NCBI GenBank assembly: GCA_947179485.1
Contig: OX359249.1
Location: 1-64,000 of the forward strand
Source of the DNA: Allacma fusca
Taxonomy: Eukaryota; Arthropoda; Collembola; Symphypleona; Sminthuridae
Reading direction: 5' to 3'
DNA: 64,000 nucleotides
Shown: piece after piece, positions 34,811 through 47,900 of the stretch
Position numbering within the stretch: the first letter of the stretch is position 1
How the letters are laid out: each line of letters opens with the position of its first letter
Program-made: the position numbers and the translations under genes
The notes under the pieces: model-generated
What the model was told of the DNA's origin: nothing
What the model saw: the letters and a program-made list of their open reading frames with translations, nothing else
Databases searched by the model: none

Positions 34811-37611
34811 AAAATTCCCTGGGAACGTTATTCCCTGGGAACGTTATTCCCTGGGAACGTTATTCCCTGGGAACGTTATTCCCTGGCAATGTTATTCCCT
34901 ATGAATGGTATTCCCTATGAATGTTATTCCCTGGAAATGCTATTCCCTGGGGTTGTTATATCCTGAGAATGTTATTCACTGGGGTTGCTATTTCATTCGA
35001 ATATTATTCCCTGGGGTTGTTATATCCTTAGAATGTTATTTCCTGGTGTTGTTATTGCCTGGGGTTGTTATTTCCTGCAAACGTTATTCCCTGGGGTTGT
35101 TATTTCATGAAAATGTTATTCCCTAGGGTTGTAATATCCTGTATATGGTATTCCCTGGGGTTGTCATTTCCTGGGGTTGGTATATCCTGGGGAATGTTAA
35201 TCACTTGTGATGTTCTACATTGGGAATAATCTTACCAGTGATTGTTATTCGCTGGAGTTGGGTTTCCCCGGGGTTCTTATTCCCTAGGGTTGTTATTCCC
35301 TGGGAACTTTATTAACTACGAATTTTATTCAATGGGAACTTTATTCCCTATGGATGTCATTCAATGGGGTTGTTTTTTCCTGGAAACTTTATTCCCTGGG
35401 GTTGTTATTTCTTGAAAATGTTATTCCCTAGGGTTGTTATATCCTGTGTATGGTATTTCCTGGCGTTTTCATTCCCTGGGGTTGGTATATTCTGGGAAAT
35501 GTTATTAACTGGTATTGTTATACCATGGAAATAATATTCCCTGTGATTGTTATTCGCTGGGGTTGGTTTTCCCTGAGGTTGTCGTTCCATAGGGTTGTCA
35601 TTCCCTGGGAATGTTATTCCCTGGGATTTTTATTCTCTGGGAATGTTGTTCCCTGGGAATGTGATTCGCTGGGAATGTTATTCGATGGAATTGTTATTCC
35701 CTGGGAAGGTTATTCCCTGGGAATATTATTCCCTGGGAATGTTATTCCCTGGTAATGTTATTCCCTGGTAATGTTATTCCCTGGGAATGTTTTGCGCTGG
35801 TAATGTTATTCCCTGGGAATGTTATTCCCTGGGAATTTTATTTCCTGGGAATGTTACTACCTTAGAATGGTGTTCCGGTAGAATGGTATTCCCTATGAAT
35901 GGTATTCCCTTAGAATGCTACTCCCTAGGAATGCTTTTCCCTGGGGTTGTTATATCCTGAGAATGTTATTCACTGGGTAAGTTATTCTCTAGCGTTGTTA
36001 TATCCTGAAAATGTTTTTCACTTGGGTTGCTATTTCATTCGAACATTATTCCCTGGTGTTGTTATATCCTGGAAATGTTACTCCCTGGGGTTGTTATTTC
36101 TTGAAAATGTTATTTTGCAGGGTTGTTATATCCTGTATATGGTATTCTCTGGGGTTGCCAATCCCTTGGGTTGGTATATCCTGGGGAATGTTATTCACTG
36201 GTAATGTTATACTCTGAGAATATTATTCCCTGTGATTGTTATTCGCTGGGGTTGTTATACTTTTGGATTGTTATTCCCTAGAAACTTTATGCCCTCTGAA
36301 TTTTATTGCCTGGGAACGTTATTCCCTGGGAATGTTATTTTATATGGATGTTATTCCCTGGGGTTGTTATATCCTGAGAATGTTACTCACTGGGGTTGCT
36401 ATTTCATTCGAATGTTATTTCATGGGGTTTTCATATCCCTAGAATGTTATTTTCTGGGGTTGTAATATCCTGGGGTTGTTTTTCCACGGGGTTGTTTTTT
36501 CCTGGGGTTGTTATTCCCTGGGGTTGTTATTTCCTGGAAAAGTTATTCCCTGAGGTTGTTATTTCTTGAAAATGTCATTCCCTAGGGTTGTAATATCCTG
36601 TATTTGGTATTCCCTGGGGTTGTCATTCTCTGCGGTTCGTATATCCTGGGGAATGTTAATCACTTGTGATGTTCTACATTGGGAATAATCTTCCCTATGA
36701 TTGTTATTCGCTTGAGTTGGTTTTCCTTGGGGTTCTTATTCCCTAGGGTTGTCATTCCCTGGGAACATTATTCCCTGCGAATTTTATTCAATGGGAACGT
36801 TATTCCTTGGGAATAATATTCTCTAAGGATGTTTTTCCCTGGGGTTATAATTTCCTGGAAATGTTATTCCCTGGGGTTCTTTTTGTTGAAAATGTCATTC
36901 TCAAGGATTGTTATATACTGTATATGGTATTCTCTGGGGTTATCATTCCCTCTGGTTGGTATATTCTGGGAAATGTTATTCACTGGTATTGTTATACCAT
37001 GGGAATAATATTCCATGCGATTGTTATTCTTTGGGGTTGGTTTTTCCTCGGGTTGTTATTCCCTAGGTTTGTCATTCCCTGGGAACTTTATTCCCTAGGG
37101 TTGTCATTCCCTGGGAACTTTATTCCCTGCGAATTTTATTCAATGGGAACGTTATTCCTTGGGAATAATATTCCCTAAGGATGTTTTTCCCTGGGGTTAT
37201 TATTTCCTGGAAATGTTTTCCCTGGGGTTGTTTTTGTTGAAAATGTCATTCTCAAGGATTGTTATATCCTGTATATGGTATTCTCTGGGGTTATTATTCC
37301 CTCTGGTTGGTATATTCTGGGAAATGTTATTCACTGGTATTGTTATACCATGGGAATAATATTCCATGCGATTGTTATTTTTTGGGGTTGGTTTTTCCTC
37401 GGGTTGTTATTCCCTAGGTTTGTCATTCCCTTGGAACTTTATTTCCTAGGGTTGTCATTCCCTGGGAACTTTATTCCCTGTGAATTTTATTCCCTAGGAA
37501 CGTTATTCCCGGAGTATGTTATTCCCGGGGAATGTTATTCCCGGGGAATGTTATCATCGGGGAATGTTATTCCCGGGGAATGTTATTCCCGGGGAATGTT
37601 ATTTCCTTTGA
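34811..37611. repeat. Diverged satellite block, left edge
   Basis: It starts with four units carrying GGGAACGTT (with a CpG), then heterogeneous units such as GGGGTTGTT, GAAAATGTT and TATATCCTG. Distinctive groups recur in the same order: GTATATGGTAT-type words at 35141, 35446, 36135, 36600, 36920 and 37271. The right end (about 37500-37610) has units with centre G (ATTCCCGGGGAATGTT). Confidence 0.85.
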
Positions 37612-37920
37612 ATGTTATTCCCTGGGAATGTTATTCCCTGGGAATGTTATTCCCTGGGAATAATATTCCCTAGGAATGGTATTCCCTGGGAATGTTATTA
37701 CCTGGGAATGCTATGCCCTTGGAATGTTATTCCCTGGGAATGTTATGCCCTTGGAATGTTATTCCCTGGGAATGATATTCACTGGGAATGTTATTCCCTG
37801 GGAATGTTATTCCCTGGGAATGTTATTCCCTGGGAATGTTATTCCCTGGGAATGCTATTTCCTTGGAATGTTATTCCCTGGGAATGTTATTCCCTGGGAA
37901 TGTTACTCCCTGGGAATGTT
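36512..37920. repeat. 3072-bp higher-order repeat, first copy of diverged segment
   Basis: This segment is nearly identical to 39584-40992. Matching landmarks are CCTGGAAAAGTTATTCC (36533 and 39605) and GTTACTCCC (37902 and 40974). The offset of 3072 bp equals exactly 192 monomers. One visible difference is CCTCGGGTTGTT against CCTCGTTGTGTT (about 37048 and 40120). Confidence 0.9.
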
Positions 37921-39583
37921 ATTCCCTGGGAATGTTATTCCCTGGGAATGTTACTCCCTGGGAATGTTATTCCCTGGGAATGTTATTCCCTGGGAATGTT
38001 ATTCCCTGGGAATGTTATTCCCTGGGAATGTTATTCCCTGGGAATGTTATTCCCTGGGAATGTTATTCCCTGGGAATGTTATTCCCTGGGAATGTTATTC
38101 CCTGGGAATGTTATTCCCTGGGAATGTTATTCCCTGGGAATGTTATTCCCTGGGAATGTTATTCCCTGGGAATGTTATTCCCTGGGAATGTTATTCCCTG
38201 GGAATGTTATTCCCTGGGAATGTTATTCCCTGGGAATGTTATTCCCTGGGAAGGTTATTCCCTGGGAATGTTATTCCCTGGGAATGTTATTCCCTGGGAA
38301 TGTTATTCCCTGGGAATGTTATTCCCTGGGAATGTTATTCCCTGGGAAAGTTATTCCCTGGGAATTTTATTCCCTGGGAATGTTATTCCCTGGGAATGTT
38401 ATTCCCTGGGAATGTTATTCCCTGGGAATGTTATTCCCTGGGAATGTTATTCCCTGGGAATGTTATTCCCTGGGAATGTTATTCCCTGGGAATGTTATTC
38501 CCTGGGAATGTTATTCCCTGGGAATGTTATTCCCTGGGAATGTTATTCCCTGGGAATGTTATTCCCTGGGAAGGTTATTCCCTGGGAATTTTATTCCCTG
38601 GGAATGTTATTCCCTGGGAATGTTATTCCCTGGGAATGTTATTCCCTGGGAATGTTATTCCCTGGGAATGTTATTCCCTGGGAATGTTATTCCCTGGGAA
38701 TGTTATTCCCTGGGAATGTTATTCCCTGGGAATGTTATTCCCTGGGAATGTTATTCCCTGGGAAGGTTATTCCCTGGGAATGTTATTCCCTGGGAAGGTT
38801 ATTCCCTGGGAATGTTATTCCCTGGGAAGGTTATTCCTTGGGAATGTTATTCCCTGGGAATGTTATTCCCTGGGAATGTTATTCCCTGGGAATGTTATTC
38901 CTTGGGAATGTTATTCCCTGGGAATGTTATTCCCTGGGAATTTTATTCCCTGGGAATGTTATTCCCTGGGAATGTTATTCCCTGGGAATGTTATTCCCTG
39001 GGAATGTTATTCCCTGGGAATGTTATTCCCTGGGAATGTTATTCCCTGGGAATGTTATTCCCTGGGAATGTTATTCCCTGGGAATGTTATTCCCTGGGAA
39101 TGTTATTCCCTGGGAATGTTATTCCCTGGGAATGTTATTCCCTGGGAATGTTATTCCCTGGGAATGTTATTCCCTGGGAATGTTATTCCCTGGGAATGTT
39201 ATTCCCTGGGAATGTTATTCCCTGGGAATGTTATTCCCTGGGAATGTTATTCCCTGGGAATGTTATTCCCTGGGAATGTTATTCCCTGGGAATGTTATTC
39301 CCTGGGAATGTTATTCCCTGGGAATGTTATTCCCTGGGAATGTTATTCCCTGGGAATGTTATTCCCTGGGAATGTTATTCCCTGGGAATGTTATTCCCTG
39401 GGAATGTTATTCCCTGGGAATGTTATTCCCTGGGATTGTTATTCCCTGGGAATGTTATTCCCTGGGAATGTTATTCCCTGGGAATGTTATTCCCTGGGAA
39501 TGTTATTCCCTGGGAATGTTATTCCCTGGGAATGTTATTCCCTGGGAATGTTATTCCCTGGGAATGTTATTCCCTGGGAATGG
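37612..39583. repeat. Homogeneous satellite block between the two diverged segments
   Basis: Almost pure consensus units with scattered GGGAAGG and GGGAATTTT variants. It lies between the two copies of the diverged segment and so forms the rest of the 3072-bp unit. Confidence 0.9.
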
Positions 39584-40992
39584 TATTCCCTGGGGTTGTT
39601 ATTTCCTGGAAAAGTTATTCCCTGAGGTTGTTATTTCTTGAAAATGTCATTCCCTAGGGTTGTAATATCCTGTATTTGGTATTCCCTGGGGTTGTCATTC
39701 TCTGCGGTTCGTATATCCTGGGGAATGTTAATCACTTGTGATGTTCTACATTGGGAATAATCTTCCCTATGATTGTTATTCGCTTGAGTTGGTTTTCCCT
39801 GGGGTTCTTATTCCCTAGGGTTGTCATTCCCTGGGAACATTATTCCCTGCGAATTTTATTCAATGGGAACGTTATTCCTTGGGAATAATATTCTCTAAGG
39901 ATGTTTTTCCCTGGGGTTATAATTTCCTGGAAATGTTATTCCCTGGGGTTCTTTTTGTTGAAAATGTCATTCTCAAGGATTGTTATATACTGTATATGGT
40001 ATTCTCTGGGGTTATCATTCCCTCTGGTTGGTATATTCTGGGAAATGTTATTCACTGGTATTGTTATACCATGGGAATAATATTCCATGCGATTGTTATT
40101 CTTTGGGGTTGGTTTTTCCTCGTTGTGTTATTCCCTAGGTTTGTCATTCCCTGGGAACTTTATTCCCTAGGGTTGTCATTCCCTGGGAACTTTATTCCCT
40201 GCGAATTTTATTCAATGGGAACGTTATTCCTTGGGAATAATATTCCCTAAGGATGTTTTTCCCTGGGGTTATTATTTCCTGGAAATGTTTTCCCTGGGGT
40301 TGTTTTTGTTGAAAATGTCATTCTCAAGGATTGTTATATCCTGTATATGGTATTCTCTGGGGTTATTATTCCCTCTGGTTGGTATATTCTGGGAAATGTT
40401 ATTCACTGGTATTGTTATACCATGGGAATAATATTCCATGCGATTGTTATTTTTTGGGGTTGGTTTTTCCTCGGGTTGTTATTCCCTAGGTTTGTCATTC
40501 CCTTGGAACTTTATTTCCTAGGGTTGTCATTCCCTGGGAACTTTATTCCCTGTGAATTTTATTCCCTAGGAACGTTATTCCCGGAGTATGTTATTCCCGG
40601 GGAATGTTATTCCCGGGGAATGTTATCATCGGGGAATGTTATTCCCGGGGAATGTTATTCCCGGGGAATGTTATTTCCTTTGAATGTTATTCCCTGGGAA
40701 TGTTATTCCCTGGGAATGTTATTCCCTGGGAATAATATTCCCTAGGAATGGTATTCCCTGGGAATGTTATTACCTGGGAATGCTATGCCCTTGGAATGTT
40801 ATTCCCTGGGAATGTTATGCCCTTGGAATGTTATTCCCTGGGAATGATATTCACTGGGAATGTTATTCCCTGGGAATGTTATTCCCTGGGAATGTTATTC
40901 CCTGGGAATGTTATTCCCTGGGAATGCTATTTCCTTGGAATGTTATTCCCTGGGAATGTTATTCCCTGGGAATGTTACTCCCTGGGAATGTT
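39584..40992. repeat. 3072-bp higher-order repeat, second copy of diverged segment
   Basis: The in-register second copy of 36512-37920. After about 40980 the arrays differ by added or lost monomers, as expected from later unequal exchange. Confidence 0.9.
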
Positions 40993-42999
40993 ACTCCCTG
41001 GGAATGTTATTCCCTGGGAATGTTATTCCCTGGGAATGTTACTCCCTGGGAATGTTATTCCCTGGGAATGTTATTCCCTGGGAATGTTATTCCCTGGGAA
41101 TGTTATTCCCTGGGAATGTTATTCCCTGGGAATGTTATTCCCTGGGAATGTTATTCCCTGGGAATGTTATTCCCTGGGAATGTTATTCCCTGGGAATGTT
41201 ATTCCCTGGGAATGTTATTCCCTGGGAATGTTATTCCCTGGGAATGTTATTCCCTGGGAATGTTATTCCCTGGGAATGTTATTCCCTGGGAATGTTATTC
41301 CCTGGGAATGTTATTCCCTGGGAATGTTATTCCCTGGGAAGGTTATTCCCTGGGAATGTTATTCCCTGGGAATGTTATTCCCTGGGAATGTTATTCCCTG
41401 GGAATGTTATTCCCTGGGAATGTTATTCCCTGGGAATGTTATTCCCTGGGAATGTTATTCCCTGGGAATGTTATTCCCTGGGAATGTTATTCCCTGGGAA
41501 TGTTATTCCCTGGGAATGTTATTCCCTGGGAATGTTATTCCCTGGGATTGTTATTCCCTGGGAATGTTATTCCCTGGGAATGTTATTCCCTGGGAATGTT
41601 ATTCCCTGGGAATGTTATTCCCTGGGAATGTTATTCCCTGGGAATGTTATTCCCTGGGAATGTTATTCCCTGGGAATGTTATTCCCTGGGAATGTTATTC
41701 CCTGGGAATGTTATTCCCTGGGAATGTTATTCCCTGGGAATGTTATTCCCTGGGAATGTTATTCCCTGGGAATGTTATTCCCTGGGAATGTTATTCCCTG
41801 GGAATGTTATTCCCTGGGAATGTTATTCCCTGGGAATGTTATTCCCTGGGAATGTTATTCCCTGGGAATGTTATTCCCTGGGAATGTTATTCCCTGGGAA
41901 TGTTATTCCCTGGGAATGTTATTCCCTGGGAATGTTATTCCCTGGGAATGTTATTCCCTGGGAATGTTATTCCCTGGGAATGTTATTCCCTGGGAATGTT
42001 ATTCCCTGGGAATGTTATTCCCTGGGAATTTTATTCCCTGGGAATTTTATTCCCTGGGAATGTTATTCCCTGGGAATGTTATTCCCTGGGAATGTTATTC
42101 CCTGGGAATGTTATTCCCTGGGAATGTTATTCCCTGGGAATGTTATTCCCTGGGAATGTTATTCCCTGGGAATGTTATTCCCTGGAATTTTTATTCCCTG
42201 GGAATGTTATTCCCTGGGAAGGTTATTCCCTGGGAATGTTATTCCCTGGGAAGGTTATTCCCTGGGAATGTTATTCCTTGGGAATGTTATTCCCTGGGAA
42301 TGTTATTCCCTGGGAATGTTATTCCCTGGGAATGTTATTCCCTGGGAAGGTTATTCCCTGGGAAGGTTATTCCCTGGGAATGTTATTCCCTGGGAAGGTT
42401 ATTCCCTGGGAAGGTTATTCCCTGGGAATGTTATTCCCTGGGAAGGTTATTCCCTGGGATTGTTATTCCCTGGGAAGGTTATTCCCTGGGAATGTTATTC
42501 CCTGGGAAGGTTATTTCCTGGGAAGGTTATTCCCTGGGAAGGTTATTCCCTGGGAAGGTTATTCCCTGGGAAGGTTATTCCCTGGGAAGGTTATTCCCTG
42601 GGAAGGTTATTCCCTGGAAAGGTTATTCCCTGGGAAGGTTATTCCCTGGGAATGTTATTCCCTGGGAATGTTATTCCTTGGGAATGTTATTCCCTGGGAA
42701 TGTTATTCCCTGGGAATGTTATTCCCTGGGAATGTTATTCCCTGGGAATGTTATTCCCTGGGAATGTTATTCCCTGGGAATGTTATTCCCTGGGAATGTT
42801 ATTCCCTGGGAATGTTATTCCCTGGGAATGTTATTCCCTGGGAATGTTATTCCCTGGGAATGTTATTCCCTGGGAATGTTATTCCCTGGGAATGTTATTC
42901 CCTGGGAATGTTATTCCCTGGGAATGTTATTCCCTGGGAATGTTATTCCCTGGGAATGTTATTCCCTGGGAATGTTATTCCCTGGGAATGTTATTCCCT

Positions 43000-44955
43000 G
43001 GGAATGTTATTCCCTGGGAATGTTATTCCCTGGGAATGTTATTCCCTGGGAATGTTATTCCCTGGGAATGTTATTCCCTGGGAATGTTATTCCCTGGGAA
43101 TGTTATTCCCTGGGAATGTTATTCCCTGGGAATGTTGTTCCCTGGGAATGTTGTTCCCTGGGAATGTTGTTCCCTGGGAATGTTATTCCCTGGGAATGTT
43201 GTTCCCTGGGAATGTTATTCCCTGGGAATGTTATTCCCTGGGAATGTTATTCCCTGGGAATGTTATTCCCTGGGAATGTTATTCCCTGGGAATGTTATTC
43301 CCTGGGAATGTTATTCCCTGGGAATGTTATTCCCTGGGAATGTTATTCCCTGGGAATGTTATTCCCTGGGAATGTTATTCCCTGGGAATGTTATTCCCTG
43401 GGAATGTTATTCCCTGGGAATGTTATTCCCTGGGAATGTTATTCCCTGGGAATGTTATTCCCTGGGAATGTTATTCCCTGGGAATGTTATTCCCTGGGAA
43501 TGTTATTCCCTGGGAAGGTTATTCCCTGGGAATGTTATTCCCTGGGAAGGTTATTCCCTGGGAAGGTTATTCCCTGGGAATGTTATTCCCTGGGAAGGTT
43601 ATTCCCTGGGAATGTTATTCCCTGGGAAGGTTATTCCCTGGGAATGTTATTCCCTGGGAAGGTTATTCCCTGGGAATGTTATTCCCTGGGAAGGTTATTC
43701 CCTGGGAAGGTTATTCCCTGGGAATGTTATTCCCTGGGAAGGTTATTCCCTGGGAATGTTATTCCCTGGGAAGGTTATTCCCTGGGAATGTTATTCCCTG
43801 GGAAGGTTATTCCCTGGGAAGGTTATTCCCTGGGAAGGTTATTCCCTGGGAATGTTATTCCCTGGGAAGGTTATTCCCTGGGAATGTTATTCCCTGGGAA
43901 GGTTATTCCCTGGGAATGTTATTTCCTGGGAATGTTATTCCCTGGGAAGGTTATTCCCTGGGAAGGTTATTCCCTGGGAATGTTATTCCCTGGGAATGTT
44001 ATTCCCTGGGAATGTTATTCCCTGGGAATGTTATTCCCTGGGAATGTTATTCCCTGGGAAGGTTATTCCCTGGGAATGTTATTCCCTGGGAATGTTATTC
44101 CCTGGGAATGTTGTTCCCTGGGAATGTTGTTCCCTGGGAATGTTGTTCCCTGGGAATGTTATTCCCTGGGAATGTTGTTCCCTGGGAATGTTATTCCCTG
44201 GGAATGTTATTCCCTGGGAATGTTATTCCCTGGGAATGTTATTCCCTGGGAATGTTATTCCCTGGGAATGTTATTCCCTGGGAATGTTATTCCCTGGGAA
44301 TGTTATTCCCTGGGAATGTTATTCCCTGGGAATGTTATTCCCTGGGAATGTTATTCCCTGGGAATGTTATTCCCTGGGAATGTTATTCCCTGGGAATGTT
44401 ATTCCCTGGGAATGTTATTCCCTGGGAATGTTATTCCCTGGGAATGTTATTCCCTGGGAATGTTATTCCCTGGGAATGTTATTCCCTGGGAAGGTTATTC
44501 CCTGGGAATGTTATTCCCTGGGAAGGTTATTCCCTGGGAAGGTTATTCCCTGGGAATGTTATTCCCTGGGAAGGTTATTCCCTGGGAATGTTATTCCCTG
44601 GGAAGGTTATTCCCTGGGAATGTTATTCCCTGGGAAGGTTATTCCCTGGGAATGTTATTCCCTGGGAAGGTTATTCCCTGGGAAGGTTATTCCCTGGGAA
44701 TGTTATTCCCTGGGAAGGTTATTCCCTGGGAATGTTATTCCCTGGGAAGGTTATTCCCTGGGAATGTTATTCCCTGGGAAGGTTATTCCCTGGGAAGGTT
44801 ATTCCCTGGGAAGGTTATTCCCTGGGAATGTTATTCCCTGGGAAGGTTATTCCCTGGGAATGTTATTTCCTGGGAATGTTATTCCCTGGGAAGGTTATTC
44901 CCTGGGAAGGTTATTCCCTGGGAATGTTATTCCCTGGGAATGTTATTCCCTGGGA
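43000..44955. repeat. 976-bp higher-order repeat, two copies
   Basis: A group of GTTGTTCCC units starts at 43134 and again at 44110. The first GGGAAGG of the following mixed zone is at 43512 and 44488. Both offsets are 976 bp, or 61 monomers. The ATTTCCTGGG marker at 43921 and 44865 is 944 bp apart, so two monomers were lost in one copy. In the mixed zones GGGAAGG and GGGAATG units often alternate. Confidence 0.85.
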
Positions 44956-47900
44956 ATGTTATTCCCTGGGAATGTTATTCCCTGGGAATGTTATTCCCTG
45001 GGAATGTTATTCCCTGGGAATGTTATTCCCTGGGAAGGTTATTCCCTGGGAATGTTATTCCCTGGGAAGGTTATTCCCTGGGAAGGTTATTCCCTGGGAA
45101 GGTTATTCCCTGGGAAGGTTATTCCCTGGGAATGTTATTCCCTGGGAAGGTTATTCCCTGGGAAGGTTATTCCCTGGGAATGTTATTCCCTGGGAAGGTT
45201 ATTCCCTGGGAATGTTATTCCCTGGGAAGGTTATTCCCTGGGAATGTTATTCCCTGGGAATGTTATTCCCTGGGAAGGTTATTCCCTGGGAATGTTATTC
45301 CCTGGGAAGGTTATTCCCTGGGAATGTTATACCCTGGGAATGTTATTCCCTGGGAAGGTTATTCCCTGGGAATGTTATTCCCTGGGAAGGTTATTCCCTG
45401 GGAATGTTATTCCCTGGGAAGGTTATTCCCTGGGAATGTTATTCCCTGGGAATGTTATTCCCTGGGAATGTTATTCCCTGGGAATGTTATTCCCTGGGAA
45501 GGTTATTCCCTGGGAATGTTATTCCCTGTGAAGGTTATTCCCTGGGAAGGTTATTCCCTGTGAAGGTTATTCCCTGGGAAGGTTATTCCCTGGGAATGTT
45601 ATTCCCTGGGAAGGTTATTCCCTGGGAATGTTATTCCCTGGGAAGGTTATTCCCTGGGAATGTTATTCCCTGGGAATGTTATTCCCTGGGAAGGTTATTC
45701 CCTGGGAAGGTTATTCCCTGGGAAGGTTATTCCCTGGGAAGGTTATTCCCTGGGAAGGTTATTCCCTGGGAAGGTTATTCCCTGGGAATGTTATTCCCTG
45801 GGAATGTTATTCCCTGGGAATGTTATTCCCTGGGAATGTTATTCCCTGGGAATGTTATTCCCTGGGAATGTTATTCCCTGGGAATGTTATTCCCTGGGAA
45901 TGTTATTCCCTGGGAAGGTTATTCCCTGGGAATGTTATACCCTGGGAATGTTATTCCCTGGGAATGTTATTCCCTGGGAATGTTATTCCCTGGGAATGTT
46001 ATTCCCTGGGAATGTTATTCCCTGGGAATGTTATTCCCTGGGAATGTTATTGCCTGGGAATGTTATTCCCTGGGAATGTTATTCCCTGGGAATGTTATTC
46101 CCTGGGAATGTTATTCCCTGGGAATGTTATTCCCTGGGAATGTTATTCCCTGGGAATGTTATTCCCTGGGAATGTTATTCCCTGGGAATGTTATTCCCTG
46201 GGAATGTTATTCCCTGGGAATGTTATTCCCTGGGAATGTTATTCCCTGGGAATGTTATTCCCTGGGAATGTTATTCCCTGGGAATGTTATTCCCTGGGAA
46301 TGTTATTCCCTGGGAATGTTATTCCCTGGGAATGTTATTCCCTGGGAATGTTATTCCCTGGTAATGGTATTCCCTGGGAATGTTATTCCCTGGGAATGTT
46401 ATTCCCTGGGAATGTTATTCCCTGGGAATGGTATTCCCTGGGAATGTTATTCCCTGGGAATGTTATTCCCTGGGAATGTTATTCCCTGGGAATGTTATTC
46501 CCTGGGAATGTTATTCCCTGGGAATGTTATTCCCTGGGAAGGTTATTCCCTGGGAATGTTATTCCCTGGGAAGGTTATTCCCTGGGAATGTTATTCCCTG
46601 GGAATGTTATTCCCTGGGAATGTTATTCCCTGGGAATGTTATTCCCTGGGAATGTTATTCCCTGGGAATGTTATTCCCTGGGAAGGTTATTCCCTGGGAA
46701 TGTTATACCCTGGGAATGTTATTCCCTGGGAAGGTTATTCCCTGGGAATGTTATTCCCTGGGAAGGTTATTCCCTGGGAATGTTATTCCCTGGGAAGGTT
46801 ATTCCCTGGGAATGTTATTCCCTGGGAATGTTATTCCCTGGGAATGTTATTCCCTGGGAATGTTATTCCCTGGGAATGTTATTCCCTGGGAATGTTATTC
46901 CCTGGGAATGTTATTCCCTGGGAATGTTATTCCCTGGGAATGGTATTCCCTGGGAATGTTATTCCCTGGGAATGGTATTCCCTGGGAATGTTATTCCCTG
47001 GGAATGTTATTCCCTGGGAAGGTTATTCCCTGGGAATGGTATTCCCTGGGAATGTTATTCCCTGGGAATGGTATTCCCTGGGAATGGTATTCCCTGGGAA
47101 GGTTATTCCCTGGGAATGTTATTCCCTGGGAATGTTATTCCCTGGGAATGTTATTCCCTGGGAATGTTATTCCCTGGGAATGTTATTCCCTGCGAATGTT
47201 ATTCCCTGGGAATGTTATTCCCTGGGAATGTTATTCCCTGGGAATGTTATTCCCTGGGAATGTTATTCCCTGGGAATGTTATTCCCTGGGAATGTTATTC
47301 CCTGGGAATGTTATTCCCTGGGAATGTTATTCCCTGGGAATGTTATTCCCTGGGAATGTTATTCCCTGGGAATGTTATTCCCTGGGAATGTTATTCCCTG
47401 GGAATGGTATTCCCTGGGAATGTTATTCCCTGGGAATGGTATTCCCTGGGAATGTTATTCCCTGGGAATGGTATTCCCTGGGAATGTTATTCCCTGGGAA
47501 TGTTATTCCCTGGGAATGTTATTCCCTGGGAATGTTATTCCCTGGGAATGTTATTCCCTGGGAATGATATTCCCTGGGAATGTTATTCCCTGGGAATGAT
47601 ATTCCCTGGGAATGTTATTCCCTGGGAATGTTATTCCCTGGGAATGTTATTCCCTGGGAATGATATTCCCTGGGAATGTTATTCCCTGGGAATGTTATTC
47701 CCTGGGAATGTTATTCCCTGGGAATGTTATTCCCTGGGAATGTTATTCCCTGGGAATGTTATTCCCTGGGAATGTTATTCCCTGGGAATGTTATTCCCTG
47801 GGAATGTTATTCCCTGGGAATGTTATTCCCTGGGAATGTTATTCCCTGGGAATGTTATTCCCTGGGAATGTTATTCCCTGGGAATGTTATTCCCTGGGAA

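Noticed and set aside
34905-37600. Open frames of 60-130 codons in the diverged satellite block
   Set aside because: They follow the same 16-bp periodicity with more substitutions, and they overlap in different frames.
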